Shown here: positions 36,455 to 46,420 of the stretch, piece after piece | How the letters are laid out: each line of letters starts with the position of its first letter | How positions within the stretch are numbered: the first letter of the stretch is position 1 | NCBI RefSeq assembly: GCF_009740285.1 | Contig: NZ_CP046566.1 | Coordinates: 1,108,501 to 1,172,500, forward strand | Origin: Phnomibacter ginsenosidimutans | Lineage (GTDB): Bacteria > Bacteroidota > Bacteroidia > Chitinophagales > Chitinophagaceae | Length of the DNA stretch: 64,000 nucleotides | Reading direction: 5' to 3' | Position numbers and translations under genes: made by a program | The notes under the pieces: generated by a model | What the model saw: only the letters and a program-made list of their open reading frames with translations | The model's database searches: none | What the model was told of the DNA's origin: nothing

Positions 36455-39400
36455 ATGAACAAACTATCAGTAAGTAGGTCTTTCCTCAGCTTGCTTCTTG
36501 GTTGTTGTCTGCTGGCTTTTTCAGCAGCGGCACAAACTACCGTAAAAGTAAGCGGCGTAGTAAAAGACCGACTGGACAAAGCAATGTCTGGTGTAAGTGT
36601 AACCGTGCAGGGCAATGCCAAACTGGGTACACAAACCAACGACAAGGGTGAATTTTCCATCACCGTTTCTACCACCGATGCCCTCGTGTTTTCTTACGTG
36701 GGCTATCAATCTGTAACCCGGCCAGTGAGCAACACCATTTACTTTGAAGTAGTACTCGATGCCGCACAAGGCAGCCAGGAAGAAGTAGTAGTGGTGGGTT
36801 TTGGTAAGGCCAAAAAAGTTAGCCTTGTAGGAGCACAGTCGTCTGTAAATGTGCAAGACCTGAAACAACCCGTTGCCAATTTGAGTACTGTATTGGCTGG
36901 TCGCATTTCGGGTATTGTGGGTGTGCAGCGTACGGGCTTGCCCGGCGAAAATGCCGGTGATCTCTGGATTCGTGGCATTTCTACTTTTGGCCCCAACTCA
37001 ACCGGCGCATTGGTGATTATTGATGGTGTGCAGGGTCGTGACCTCAACTCTCTCGATCCGGAAGACATTGCCTCTTTCACCATTTTGAAAGATGCCTCGG
37101 CCACAGCAGTGTATGGGGTAGCAGGTGCCAATGGTGTTATTCTCATCAATACCAAGCGGGGCAAAACTGCTAAGCCAGTATTGAAGTTCAACTACAATCA
37201 AGGGGTAACTGCATTTACAAAATTGCCTGAGCTTACCGGTGCTGCATCGTACATGAATTTACGCAATGAAGCCCGCCTGGCTTCCGGACTTGGCGCTGAG
37301 TATGCACAAGCATACATCGATTCTACCATGGCCGGCAATCAGCCTTATCTCTATCCAAATGTTGATTGGATGAAAGAGATATTTAAAGAAGCCGGTGGTA
37401 CTCGTCGCTTCAACTTTAGCGCCAGCGGTGGCAGCGAAAATGCCAACTACTATGTGGCATTGGCTTACTACGATGAGCAGAGCCTGCTGCGCAACGATGG
37501 GTCACAAGGGTACGAATCAAATCAGCGTTTTAAGCGTTACAATTTTACCAGCAACATTAGTATGAACTGGACGAAGACGACCAAGTTCGACCTCGGTATT
37601 CAGGGCTACATTACCAACCTGAACACACCGGGTGTAAATGCACAAGCTGCTTTTCGTGATGTGATGGTGACCACGCCTATTTTGTATCCGAAAATGTATC
37701 CGGGCAATTTGGTGCCGGGTATCAATGCTGCCAATGCACAGCGCAACCCGTATGAAGAAATTACTCAAACCGGCTATGTAAACACAGCCAGCAATCAGGT
37801 GTATTCCAATGCCCGCATTACGCAGGATTTGGCGGCTATTACGCCCGGTCTTACGGTATACGGTTTATTTTCTTTTGATGCTTACAACACACAGGTCATC
37901 AGCCGTACCCGTCAGCGCAATACCTATAAAATGGATCCAGTTAATCCGTACAATGCAGATGGTTCTGTAAACCTGCTGCCCGTTATTACCAATGGATCCG
38001 ACAACCTGAACTATGGTCGTGCCAACGGTGGCAACCGTTCGTATTATCTGGAAACAGCCCTCAATTACGACCGTGCTTTTGGTAAAAACCATCGGGTTAC
38101 AGGGTTAATGCTTTTTAACCAACGCTCATATATTGATGCATTTGCTGCAGACCTTACTGCTTCGCTGCCATACCGCAGTATGGGCCTGGCCGGAAGAGGC
38201 ACCTATGCATACAAAGAGAAATATTTTGCAGAGCTCAACTTCGGGTACAATGGTTCTGAAAACTTTGCACCAGAAAAACGTTTTGGCTTCTTCCCTTCAA
38301 TAGGTGTGGGTTGGGTGCTCTCTAAAGAAAAATTCTTTGAGCCCATCAGCAATGTGTTTCAGTTTTTCAAACTCCGCTACTCCGATGGTTTAGTAGGTTC
38401 TGGTGCTGGTGGTCGTCGTTTCGGTTATCTCACCATTGTGTCCGATGCGTCTACTGTGCCTGGTTTTAACTGGGGCAATGGCCAAAGCAACCAGGGAAGC
38501 GGCGGCGGTGTACAGGTGCAGGATTTTGGTGCAGCTGTGCAGTGGTCTAAATCCCGCAAGCAAGATTTGGGTATTGAATTCAAAACATTCAATTCAAAAT
38601 TGTCTGTCATTGTCGACTTCTTTAAAGAACACAGAACAGGTGTGTTTTTGCAAAGGGCCAGTCTTCCTTCATACGTAGGATTGGTAAACAATCCTTATGG
38701 CAACCTGGGTGTGATAGACAATGCAGGTTTTGATGCCACCATTGAAACATCGCAGTTTCACTGGGGCAATACCAAGTGGGATTTCCGTGGTACAATCACT
38801 TACAACCGCGACAAGATTATTGAAAATGATCAGCCGGTACAGCCCTTCCCTTACATGGAACGCAGAGGCTTCAATAGCTTGTCTACATACGGCTACACCG
38901 CTATGGGTTTGTTTGCCGATCAAAAAGAAATTGACAATGCGCCAGACCAAACACCACTTGGCGGACGTCCTCGTCCCGGTGATATCCGCTACAAAGATTT
39001 GAACAGTGATGGTCTCATCAACAACCTCGACATCAGCCGCATTGGCAATGGTGATGTGCCCAATTTGATTTATGGTTTGGGCGCCAACGTAGAATGGAAA
39101 CGCTTTTACATTGGTGTTTTCTTCCAGGGCTCTGATGGTGCACAGCGATTGCTGACTGGTGATGGTATTATTCCTTTCAACAACAGCACCGGCCCTGAGC
39201 GGAGCAACCTGCTTACCATTGCAGAAGACCGTTGGACAGAAGCCAACCCCAATCCGAATGCGTTTTATCCTCGCCTGGCATACGGCAATGCGGCCAACCG
39301 CAACAACGCCGTGGCAAGCAGCTGGTGGATCAAAGACATTTCATTTGTTCGCTTGAAAACATTGGCCATGGGTTACAACCTGCCCGATAAGTGGGTGAAA

Positions 39401-39556
39401 CGTGCTGGCTTCAAAAGTGCACAAGTGTATGCACAAGGTTTCAACCTCATTTATTGGAGTCCCTTCAAACTCTGGGATCCTGAGCTCAACACCGGAAACG
39501 GTGCGATTTATCCAAACATCCGCACTTTCTCTGTTGGTCTCGAATTCACCTTATAA
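36455..39556 (+). CDS. SusC/RagA-family TonB-linked outer-membrane transporter
   Basis: 1033 residues from ATG 36455 (MNKLSVSRSFLSLLLGCCLL). A signal peptide ends FSAAAQ. A carboxypeptidase-like domain follows (VKVSGVVKDRLDKAMSGVSV, VFSYVGYQS). Next are a TonB-box-like region (EEVVVVGFGKAKK) and the plug domain (GENAGDLWIRGIS, GALVIIDGVQGRDLNSLDPEDI, ASATAVYGVAGANGVILINTKRG). The beta-barrel runs to the C terminus, ending FSVGLEFTL. It imports glycans bound by the SusD partner, whose gene starts 18 bases downstream. No STN domain and no adjacent ECF sigma factor are seen here, so the two-component system on the other strand is the more likely regulator. Confidence 0.96.
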   Translation: MNKLSVSRSFLSLLLGCCLLAFSAAAQTTVKVSGVVKDRLDKAMSGVSVTVQGNAKLGTQTNDKGEFSITVSTTDALVFSYVGYQSVTRPVSNTIYFEVVLDAAQGSQEEVVVVGFGKAKKVSLVGAQSSVNVQDLKQPVANLSTVLAGRISGIVGVQRTGLPGENAGDLWIRGISTFGPNSTGALVIIDGVQGRDLNSLDPEDIASFTILKDASATAVYGVAGANGVILINTKRGKTAKPVLKFNYNQGVTAFTKLPELTGAASYMNLRNEARLASGLGAEYAQAYIDSTMAGNQPYLYPNVDWMKEIFKEAGGTRRFNFSASGGSENANYYVALAYYDEQSLLRNDGSQGYESNQRFKRYNFTSNISMNWTKTTKFDLGIQGYITNLNTPGVNAQAAFRDVMVTTPILYPKMYPGNLVPGINAANAQRNPYEEITQTGYVNTASNQVYSNARITQDLAAITPGLTVYGLFSFDAYNTQVISRTRQRNTYKMDPVNPYNADGSVNLLPVITNGSDNLNYGRANGGNRSYYLETALNYDRAFGKNHRVTGLMLFNQRSYIDAFAADLTASLPYRSMGLAGRGTYAYKEKYFAELNFGYNGSENFAPEKRFGFFPSIGVGWVLSKEKFFEPISNVFQFFKLRYSDGLVGSGAGGRRFGYLTIVSDASTVPGFNWGNGQSNQGSGGGVQVQDFGAAVQWSKSRKQDLGIEFKTFNSKLSVIVDFFKEHRTGVFLQRASLPSYVGLVNNPYGNLGVIDNAGFDATIETSQFHWGNTKWDFRGTITYNRDKIIENDQPVQPFPYMERRGFNSLSTYGYTAMGLFADQKEIDNAPDQTPLGGRPRPGDIRYKDLNSDGLINNLDISRIGNGDVPNLIYGLGANVEWKRFYIGVFFQGSDGAQRLLTGDGIIPFNNSTGPERSNLLTIAEDRWTEANPNPNAFYPRLAYGNAANRNNAVASSWWIKDISFVRLKTLAMGYNLPDKWVKRAGFKSAQVYAQGFNLIYWSPFKLWDPELNTGNGAIYPNIRTFSVGLEFTL

Positions 39557-39573
39557 TCCATCAACGCATTTTC

Positions 39574-41371
39574 ATGAAAAAAATATTTTCCATTGCCATG
39601 CTTGCCTCCCTGCTATTGCTGGGTAGTTGCAGCAAGTTTCTGGATACTGTTCCCGACAATATCCTCACCATCGACGATGTATTTAAAACACGGACCAATG
39701 TGATTAAATACCTCGGCAATATTTATCAGGCCATGCCCAATGAGTTCAACCAGCGTTTTGCCGGCAATGAAAACTCAGGCAACTGGACCGGTGCTGCCGA
39801 TGAAGGCAAGTACACCTGGGACTTTAATTACAGCACCAACATGAACAAAAGTGCATGGGCCAATACCGATGGTACTGTATCTGCCTATTGGGACAACTAC
39901 TACCGGGCCATCCGCAAGGCTACAGATTTCATTCAGCGCATCGATGGTGCTACACCCGAAATCAGTGCTGCAGAAAAAACCATTCTAAAAGGTGAAGCAC
40001 GTGCCCTCCGTGCCTTTTACTACTATCAGCTCATGCGTTTGTATGGTCCCGTAGTTATTTTGGGCGAAGAGCAAATTCCTGTTGATGCTACGAATGATGT
40101 AGTGATGAAAGAACGGTCTTCTTTCGATGACTGCGTATCATTTGTAGTAGACCAACTGGATAAAGCATACACCGAATTGCCTGTTACTTCTGCTGTGGCA
40201 GGTAAGTTTACCAAGCCAGTAGTAAAAGCATATAAAGTACAGGTATTGATGCTGGCGGCCAGCCCGTTGTTCAATGGCAATACCGATTATGCCGAACTGA
40301 AAAATGATGATGGCAAAAATCTTATCAGTCAAACAGCTGATGCCACAAAGTGGACAAAAGCTGCTGCTTGCTGCCAAAGAGTTCATTACAGAGTTTGTAC
40401 CCACCACTTACGATTTGTACCGTGCTACAGATGCCGATCCTTTCAAAGCAGCGTACCTCTCTTGCCGCGATGTGATTTTGCAAAACTGGAATAAGGAATG
40501 GATTTTTGGTCGTTCTAATTCTGGCTACTCTTTCATTCGCTACGATCGTACACCGTTTCATGCAGGCTATGCCAACCAGCGTGGTGCCGGTGCCAACGGT
40601 GCCACACAAGCACAAGTGGATGCCTATTTTATGGCCAATGGTAAAGCCATTACCGATCCTACTTCGGGTTACAATGCTACAGGCTTCAGCAACTATCGTG
40701 CTCCGTTCGACAATACGGCCCGTTCTACCTTCAACCAATGGGTAAACCGTGAGCCTCGTTTTTATGTAGGCATTACTTACAACAACAGTGTATGGTTGTA
40801 CCCCGACCAAAACACCGGCAATCTTATCATTACCAACATGGAGTTCAATGGCAACTCTGGTTTGGCACAAAGCACTTCTGATGTAACGCCAACCGGCTAC
40901 ATCATTCGCAAGGGCGTGGCCAATACCGATGATAGTCGTGGTTGTTTGTATCTCCGCTTAGGTCAGATTTATCTCGACTATGCAGAAGCCTTGAACGAAT
41001 CCAATCCTGCTGATCCGGATGTACTCAAATACCTCAACCTGATTCGTGAACGTGCCGGTGTGCCATTGTATGGCTCTACAGATATTGCGGTGCCTGCTAC
41101 AAAAGAAGACATGCGCAATGCCATCCGTGCAGAAAGAAGGGTAGAGCTGGCATTCGAAAATGTTCGCTACTTCGAAACCAGAAGATGGAAAGTAGCCGAG
41201 CAAACAGATGCAGGTCCTTTTTATGGGCTCGACCGCACCAAATCGGGCACTGCTTTTTACAACAAAGTATTGCTGGAAACACGGGTGTTTCGCAAACGTG
41301 ATTATCTGTTCCCCATTCCCGCCAACGAAGTGCTGCGTAATCCAAAGCTGAAACAAAACACAGGCTGGTAA
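39574..41371 (+). pseudogene. SusD/RagB-family glycan-binding lipoprotein, frameshifted
   Basis: A lipoprotein signal (LLLLGSCSKFLDTVPDN, with the SusD-type CSKFLDT) starts the gene. The N-terminal TPR-type part has VFKTRTNVIKYLGNIYQAM and LKGEARALRAFYYYQLMRLYG. The frame goes off near 40360-40370, in GCTGCTGCTTGCTGCC. The neighbouring frame carries on with AAKEFITEFVPTTYDLYRA and the family end: YLRLGQIYLDYAEALNES, LNLIRERAGVPLYG, RAERRVELAFENVRYFETRRW, YLFPIPANEVLRNPKL. One extra base explains the break, and the restored length (about 598 residues) is normal. It is the surface partner of the SusC upstream. Confidence 0.93.
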
Positions 41372-41403
41372 TTCATTTGTTCACCTTATTATTCTACATC
41401 CAT

Positions 41404-42369
41404 ATGTTCAACAATAAATTATACGGGGCCTTGGCCGTGCTGCTGCTGGCAATGGCAGCCTGCAATAAACCGGCAGATATAACGCTGACCAACGAAGGCT
41501 CAGTGTATATGCCGCAGGCTACCGGCACCCGAGCCAAAGTTGATTTGCTCTACACCACTACCAATACCCGTACCGACCTGGTATTTGGTGCTGCCTACGG
41601 TGGCATGGAATACGCCGGCAGTGATATCGCAGTTACATTTGTGATAGACAGTGCCAAAGTGGCCAACTACAATTTAGCCAATGGTACCAATTACAAACTA
41701 CTGCCCGCCGGCAGCTACGAATACACTGGTTTGAGCAGCGTAATAGCTGCAGGCAAAACCAGTTCTGACCCACTCACCCTCACGGTAAAAACAAATACCA
41801 TTGCGCAAGGAGTAAAGTACATGCTGCCTATTACACTGAGTTCAGCATCGAAGGGCACCATAATCGACAACATGCAAACCACGTATTTCCGGTTTGATAC
41901 TTTGCTGCGCAAATCAACAGACGTGACAGGTTTTGCCAGCATTACCGTAAGTGATGAAAACACCGGTGGAGCTACGGCCAACGAAGGATCGCTGAAGCTG
42001 ATAGATGGTGATGTAAACACCAAATACCTTTTCTTTAACTGGCCGACGGCATTTGCCAACAATGGCGGATCCTGGTTTCAGTTAAAGTTTGCAGCGCCAA
42101 TAGCCATCGGTGCTTACACATTCACTTCGGCCAACGATGCTGCAACCCGTGATCCTAAAGATTGGAAGTTGCAGGCCTCCAACGATGGTGCTACCTGGAC
42201 CACCATTGACACACGTGCCGGTGAAAGTTTTGCCAGTCGTTTCCAAACCCGCCGTTTTGAAGTAAGTGCTGCACCACAGCCCTATACCTACTACCGTATA
42301 TTTATGACAGCCAACGGAGGTAGCTCACTATTTCAAATGGCTGAGTGGCGGGTAATACGCTACGATTAA
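41404..42369 (+). CDS. PUL lipoprotein: DUF1735 plus F5/8 type C (discoidin) domain
   Basis: 321 residues from ATG 41404. The lipoprotein signal ends MAACNKPADI. Residues 25-155 match DUF1735-type N-terminal domains of PUL surface proteins: VTFVIDSAKVANYNLANGTN, YKLLPAGSYEYTG, IAAGKTSSDPLTLTVKTN and YMLPITLSSASKG. From about 195 a discoidin/F5-8C domain runs to the end: LIDGDVNTKYLFFNWP, WFQLKFAAPIAIGAYTFTSA, DPKDWKLQASNDGATWTTID, and YYRIFMTANGG. It is likely a surface glycan-binding protein of the SusC/D system. It starts 32 bases after the SusD gene. Binding specificity is unknown. Confidence 0.88.
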   Translation: MFNNKLYGALAVLLLAMAACNKPADITLTNEGSVYMPQATGTRAKVDLLYTTTNTRTDLVFGAAYGGMEYAGSDIAVTFVIDSAKVANYNLANGTNYKLLPAGSYEYTGLSSVIAAGKTSSDPLTLTVKTNTIAQGVKYMLPITLSSASKGTIIDNMQTTYFRFDTLLRKSTDVTGFASITVSDENTGGATANEGSLKLIDGDVNTKYLFFNWPTAFANNGGSWFQLKFAAPIAIGAYTFTSANDAATRDPKDWKLQASNDGATWTTIDTRAGESFASRFQTRRFEVSAAPQPYTYYRIFMTANGGSSLFQMAEWRVIRYD

Positions 42370-42377
42370 TGCATCCC

Positions 42378-42419
42378 ATAGTGGCAGTAGAACTTTTGGT
42401 TGTGCTGCCACTATTTTTT
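42378..42419 (+). terminator. Rho-independent terminator after the SusC-SusD-DUF1735 genes
   Basis: ATAGTGGCAG (42378-42387) and CTGCCACTAT (42405-42414) form a perfect 10-bp stem followed by TTTTTT (42414-42419). It would reduce read-through into the enzyme genes that follow. Confidence 0.8.
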
Positions 42420-42463
42420 CTTTCTACATCATTTTTTTCATTCACACTCCACAACTCCGTTGT

Positions 42464-43405
42464 ATGGACAAGCATTTTATTACCCTTACAATTTCAGCAA
42501 CCATGTCGGCAGGGTTGCTCTTAATGCCCGGTTGCAAAAAAGACAAAACCAGCAGTGGCAATACGCCTCCGCCGGTAGTCAATTACAACGTACCGCCTTC
42601 TACCTGGCAAGAGCATTGGTTCGATCACAAACAGTTGGTGTCACGTGTTTATTATGATACTTCACTGGTGGTGTATTACGATGCCGATGTAAAAAAAGAC
42701 ATTGCATGGCCTTTCAGTTTTGTAAAAGATGTATGGCTCTATTCCCGCAAAGTATACGGCGCCGAATTTGGTACTGACAAACGCTTGTATGCGGTTTTTC
42801 ATACAGGCAAATACAGCGGCGGTCATCCGGGCTATTACTATAGCGACAATCACGACAATCGAAATGTGATTGACTGCGGATCGAACAGCAGCAATGCCTG
42901 GGAAAGTGGTGCCGGCAACGATTTGGATTTGGTGACACACGAAATTGGGCACATTGTAGAAAGTGCGGCCAACAACACAAAAGGCTCTCCCGCATTTGCC
43001 ATCTGGAAAGACAGCAAGTGGATGGAAATTTATATTTATGATGTGTACCGCGGCCTTGGCCGTACTGCCGATGCCGAACGCTGGTACAATCTGATGATGA
43101 ACACCACGGATAATTTTCCAAGAACCAATACGCAATGGTTTAAGAACTGGTTTTATCCCATTTACAACCAATACGGTGGCAGTGCAGTATTGAATAAATT
43201 TTTTAAAATGGTTGCCCTGCATTTTCCGAAGGATGGAAGTCAGAAATTTACACGGGATATGAACTGGGGCGAGTTTGTGCACTTTTGGAGCGGTGCTGCC
43301 GGTGCCGATTTGAAAGCCATGGCATCGAACGCATTTGGCTGGTCAAATGAATGGGAACAACAACTTACAAAAGCAAAAACCGATTTTCCTTCGGTGAAAT
43401 ATTAG
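42464..43405 (+). CDS. Secreted metallopeptidase-like lipoprotein (HEIGH)
   Basis: The protein has 313 residues. The lipoprotein signal ends LMPGCKKDK. After a Gly/Pro-rich linker the domain contains RLYAVFHTGKYSGGHPGYYY, then LDLVTHEIGHIVESAANNT. His159-Glu-Ile-Gly-His163 is an HExxH zinc motif. Later come WMEIYIYDVYRGLGRTADAE, YNQYGGSAVLNKFFKMVALH and WGEFVHFWSGAAG, a layout seen in gluzincin-like proteins. I could not assign a named peptidase family. Its place between the glycan-binding proteins and GH92 suggests action on glycoproteins. Enzyme activity is inferred only from the motif. Confidence 0.75.
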   Translation: MDKHFITLTISATMSAGLLLMPGCKKDKTSSGNTPPPVVNYNVPPSTWQEHWFDHKQLVSRVYYDTSLVVYYDADVKKDIAWPFSFVKDVWLYSRKVYGAEFGTDKRLYAVFHTGKYSGGHPGYYYSDNHDNRNVIDCGSNSSNAWESGAGNDLDLVTHEIGHIVESAANNTKGSPAFAIWKDSKWMEIYIYDVYRGLGRTADAERWYNLMMNTTDNFPRTNTQWFKNWFYPIYNQYGGSAVLNKFFKMVALHFPKDGSQKFTRDMNWGEFVHFWSGAAGADLKAMASNAFGWSNEWEQQLTKAKTDFPSVKY

Positions 43406-43439
43406 GAAAGTTTTTTTCGAACTTTTAAGTACAACAGGC

Positions 43440-46409
43440 ATGATGAAGCGTAACGTGATGATGGGGCTATGCACACTCTGCATGGCAATGCTGGCACAAG
43501 CACAGGTAAGCAATCCGGTGCAGTATGTCAATCCGCTGATGGGCACTCTGTCGAGGCCCGATATTTCGAATGGCAATACGTACCCCGCTATTGGTACGCC
43601 CTGGCCTATGAACATGTGGACGCCTCAAACCGGCGACAATGGCAATGGCTGGCAGTATGTGTACACTGCCGATAAAATCAAAGGCTTCAAGCAAACGCAT
43701 CAGCCTTCGCCATGGATGAATGACTATGGCGTTTTTTCCATCATGCCCGTATCGAAGAAAAGTGTATTTAAACCTGATGAAAGAGCCAGCTGGTTTTCGC
43801 ACAAGGCCGAAGTGGCACAGCCGCATTACTACAGCGTGTATCTCGCGGATCATCACATTACCACAGAAATTACACCCACCGAAAGGGCAGCAATTTTTCG
43901 CATTACCTACCACAGCAAAGACAGTGCTTTCCTCGTAGTGGATGGCTTTCGCAAGGGCAGTTATATCAAAATTATTCCTGAAGAAAATAAGATAGTGGGT
44001 TATAGCACATACTACTCTCGTGGCCGGCTCAAAAACTTCGCCAACTATTTTGTGTTGCAATTCAACACGCCTTTTGCCAGCAACAAAGTATGGAGCGGCA
44101 CTGCACTGGCAGAAGGTTTGGAAAACAAAAGTGATAATGCCGGCGCTATTGTAGGCTTCAATATTACACAACCTAACCAGCAGGTATTGGTGAAAGTGGC
44201 TTCTTCATTTATTAGTCTGGAGCAGGCAGCGTATAACCTCAACACCGAAATTGGAAATAAGGATTTTGAAACGGTGAAGCGTCAAACCCAACAGCAATGG
44301 AACAATGTGCTGGGCCGCATTCAAATGGAAGGCGCTACAACCGAACAGATGCAAACCTTTTACTCTTGCTTTTATCGTGCCGTTATGTTTCCCAACAAAC
44401 TGTATGAACGAAACGCTGCCGGACAAACCGTGCATTACAGCCCTTACACAGGGCAGGTGTTGCCCGGCTACATGTATGGCGGCACTGGCTTTTGGGATAC
44501 TTTCAGGGCCCTGTACCCATTCCTCAATTTTCTTTTTCCTTCCATCAATACCGAAATGCAGGAAGGCTTGCTGAATGCTTACAAAGAAGGCGGCTTTTTA
44601 CCGGAGTGGAGCAGCCCCGGTTTTGCAGATATCATGGTGGGTAACAACTCTGCATCGGTGGTTGCAGATGCGTATTTGAAAAGCGCCAAAATTGCCGACA
44701 TCAACAAGTTGTATGAAGGCTTATTGAATGGTGCTAATAACGAAGGACCCATGCATGCTGTAGGCCGTTATGGTGTAAAATATTACAACGCTTTGGGCTA
44801 TGTGCCATACGATGTAAAAATCAATGAAAACGTGGCTCGTACCCTTGAGTATGCGTTTGATGATTTTTCAATTTTCAAACTGGCACAACAACTCAAACGT
44901 CCTGCTGCTGAAATTGAGTTGTATGCGCAGCGGTCGCTCAACTACCGCTTTGTATTTGATGCAGCTGCTAAACTCATGCGGGGCAAAAATGCGGATGGCC
45001 GTTTTCAATCGCCTTTCAAGCCATTGAAATGGGGCGATGCATTTACGGAAGGCAACAGCTGGCATTATACATGGAGCGTGTTTCACGACATTGACAACCT
45101 CGCCAATCTGATGGGAGGCAAGCAACAGTTTGCACAAATGCTGGACTCTGTTTTCCATCAATCACCTGCATTTGATGATTCTTACTATGGTGGCACCATT
45201 CATGAAATTCGGGAAATGCAAATTGCGAATATGGGTCAGTATGCACATGGCAATCAGCCCATACAGCACATGATTTATTTATACAATCATGCAGGTCAGC
45301 CACACAAAACTCAATACTGGGTGCGGGAAGTAATGAACCGCATGTATAAGCCCACACCCGATGGTTATTGTGGCGATGAAGACAATGGTCAAACCTCTGC
45401 ATGGTACCTGTTTTCTGCCATGGGTTTTTATCCTGTTTGCCCCGGAAGTGATGAGTATGTGTTAGGAGCCCCTTTGTTCAAAAAATTGACCATCACTTTG
45501 GAAAACGGAAAGCGATTGATGATACAGGCGCCAGCCAATAGTGATGTTAACCGTTATGTACAATCACAAAGCTTCAACGGACTGCCGTATAGTAAAACCT
45601 ACCTGCGCTATGCCGATGTAATGAAAGGCGGCACATTGCAATTGCAGATGGCGGCTACACCCAATACAAAACGGGTGGTAAAAGAAGCGGACCTCCCGTA
45701 CTCTTTTTCGAAAGATGAAAAAGCGTTGTACGAAAAAGTGAAAGACCGCATGCCGCCGGGCCTGGGTGATATTAAACTGCCGGCCAAGCCCGATACCATT
45801 TCTAAAAATGGCCTGACGCTGTACATGATAGACGAAGAAAGCAGCCTTACACCTGCATTCAAACAGCGACTGATTGATGCCTATTTTGAGCAGTATCCAA
45901 AATTGATTGCCCGTTATAATCCCAATGCTAAAAAGGCCATCAGGTTTGTGATAGATGCGAAGTATGATGGCGTGGCTGTAACCACTGCCGACGATCGCAT
46001 TGTGTACAATCCGGCATGGTTTCATCGCAATCCAGAAGACATAGATGTAGTAACTCACGAACTAATGCATGTAACACAAGCGTACAAGTTTGGCAATGTG
46101 CCCGGATGGGTAACAGAAGGCATTGCAGATTATGTACGGGCTACTATTGGTATCAACAATGTGAAAGCCAAATGGTCGATGCCCGATGTACAGACTACAC
46201 ACCATTACAAAAATGCATACCGCATTACAGCCCGCTTTTTCTTGTGGCTTACCCAGCATTACGATAAAGACTTTATTGTGAAGCTGGATAATGCAGCCAG
46301 AACCAATCAATACAATGCCGATATCTGGAAACTAAACGGCAATAAAACAGTAGATGAGTTGTGGGCTGAATACACGGCCAATCCATCCGTAAATATCACT
46401 TACCAATAA
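43440..46409 (+). CDS. GH92 alpha-mannosidase fused to a basic secretory protein (BSP) peptidase-like domain
   Basis: The protein has 989 residues. A signal peptide ends MLAQAQ. The GH92 part (about 25-745) opens VQYVNPLMGTLSRPDISNGN and has GGTGFWDTFRALYPFLNFLF, FLPEWSSPG, FTEGNSWHYTWSVFHDI (a Glu in the family's acid position), and GDEDNGQTSAWYLFSAMGFY then PVCPG. From about 760 a BSP domain follows: LTPAFKQRLIDAYFEQYPKL, VVTHELMHVTQAYKFGNVPG with zinc motif His873-Glu-Leu-Met-His877, and WVTEGIADYVRA. GH92 enzymes are Ca-dependent exo-alpha-mannosidases. BSP domains are related to plant secretory proteins and have a metallopeptidase-like fold. The combination suggests attack on mannosylated protein. 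GH92 assignment is firm; BSP activity is inferred. Confidence 0.93.
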   Translation: MMKRNVMMGLCTLCMAMLAQAQVSNPVQYVNPLMGTLSRPDISNGNTYPAIGTPWPMNMWTPQTGDNGNGWQYVYTADKIKGFKQTHQPSPWMNDYGVFSIMPVSKKSVFKPDERASWFSHKAEVAQPHYYSVYLADHHITTEITPTERAAIFRITYHSKDSAFLVVDGFRKGSYIKIIPEENKIVGYSTYYSRGRLKNFANYFVLQFNTPFASNKVWSGTALAEGLENKSDNAGAIVGFNITQPNQQVLVKVASSFISLEQAAYNLNTEIGNKDFETVKRQTQQQWNNVLGRIQMEGATTEQMQTFYSCFYRAVMFPNKLYERNAAGQTVHYSPYTGQVLPGYMYGGTGFWDTFRALYPFLNFLFPSINTEMQEGLLNAYKEGGFLPEWSSPGFADIMVGNNSASVVADAYLKSAKIADINKLYEGLLNGANNEGPMHAVGRYGVKYYNALGYVPYDVKINENVARTLEYAFDDFSIFKLAQQLKRPAAEIELYAQRSLNYRFVFDAAAKLMRGKNADGRFQSPFKPLKWGDAFTEGNSWHYTWSVFHDIDNLANLMGGKQQFAQMLDSVFHQSPAFDDSYYGGTIHEIREMQIANMGQYAHGNQPIQHMIYLYNHAGQPHKTQYWVREVMNRMYKPTPDGYCGDEDNGQTSAWYLFSAMGFYPVCPGSDEYVLGAPLFKKLTITLENGKRLMIQAPANSDVNRYVQSQSFNGLPYSKTYLRYADVMKGGTLQLQMAATPNTKRVVKEADLPYSFSKDEKALYEKVKDRMPPGLGDIKLPAKPDTISKNGLTLYMIDEESSLTPAFKQRLIDAYFEQYPKLIARYNPNAKKAIRFVIDAKYDGVAVTTADDRIVYNPAWFHRNPEDIDVVTHELMHVTQAYKFGNVPGWVTEGIADYVRATIGINNVKAKWSMPDVQTTHHYKNAYRITARFFLWLTQHYDKDFIVKLDNAARTNQYNADIWKLNGNKTVDELWAEYTANPSVNITYQ

Positions 46410-46420
46410 GCCGACTACTC

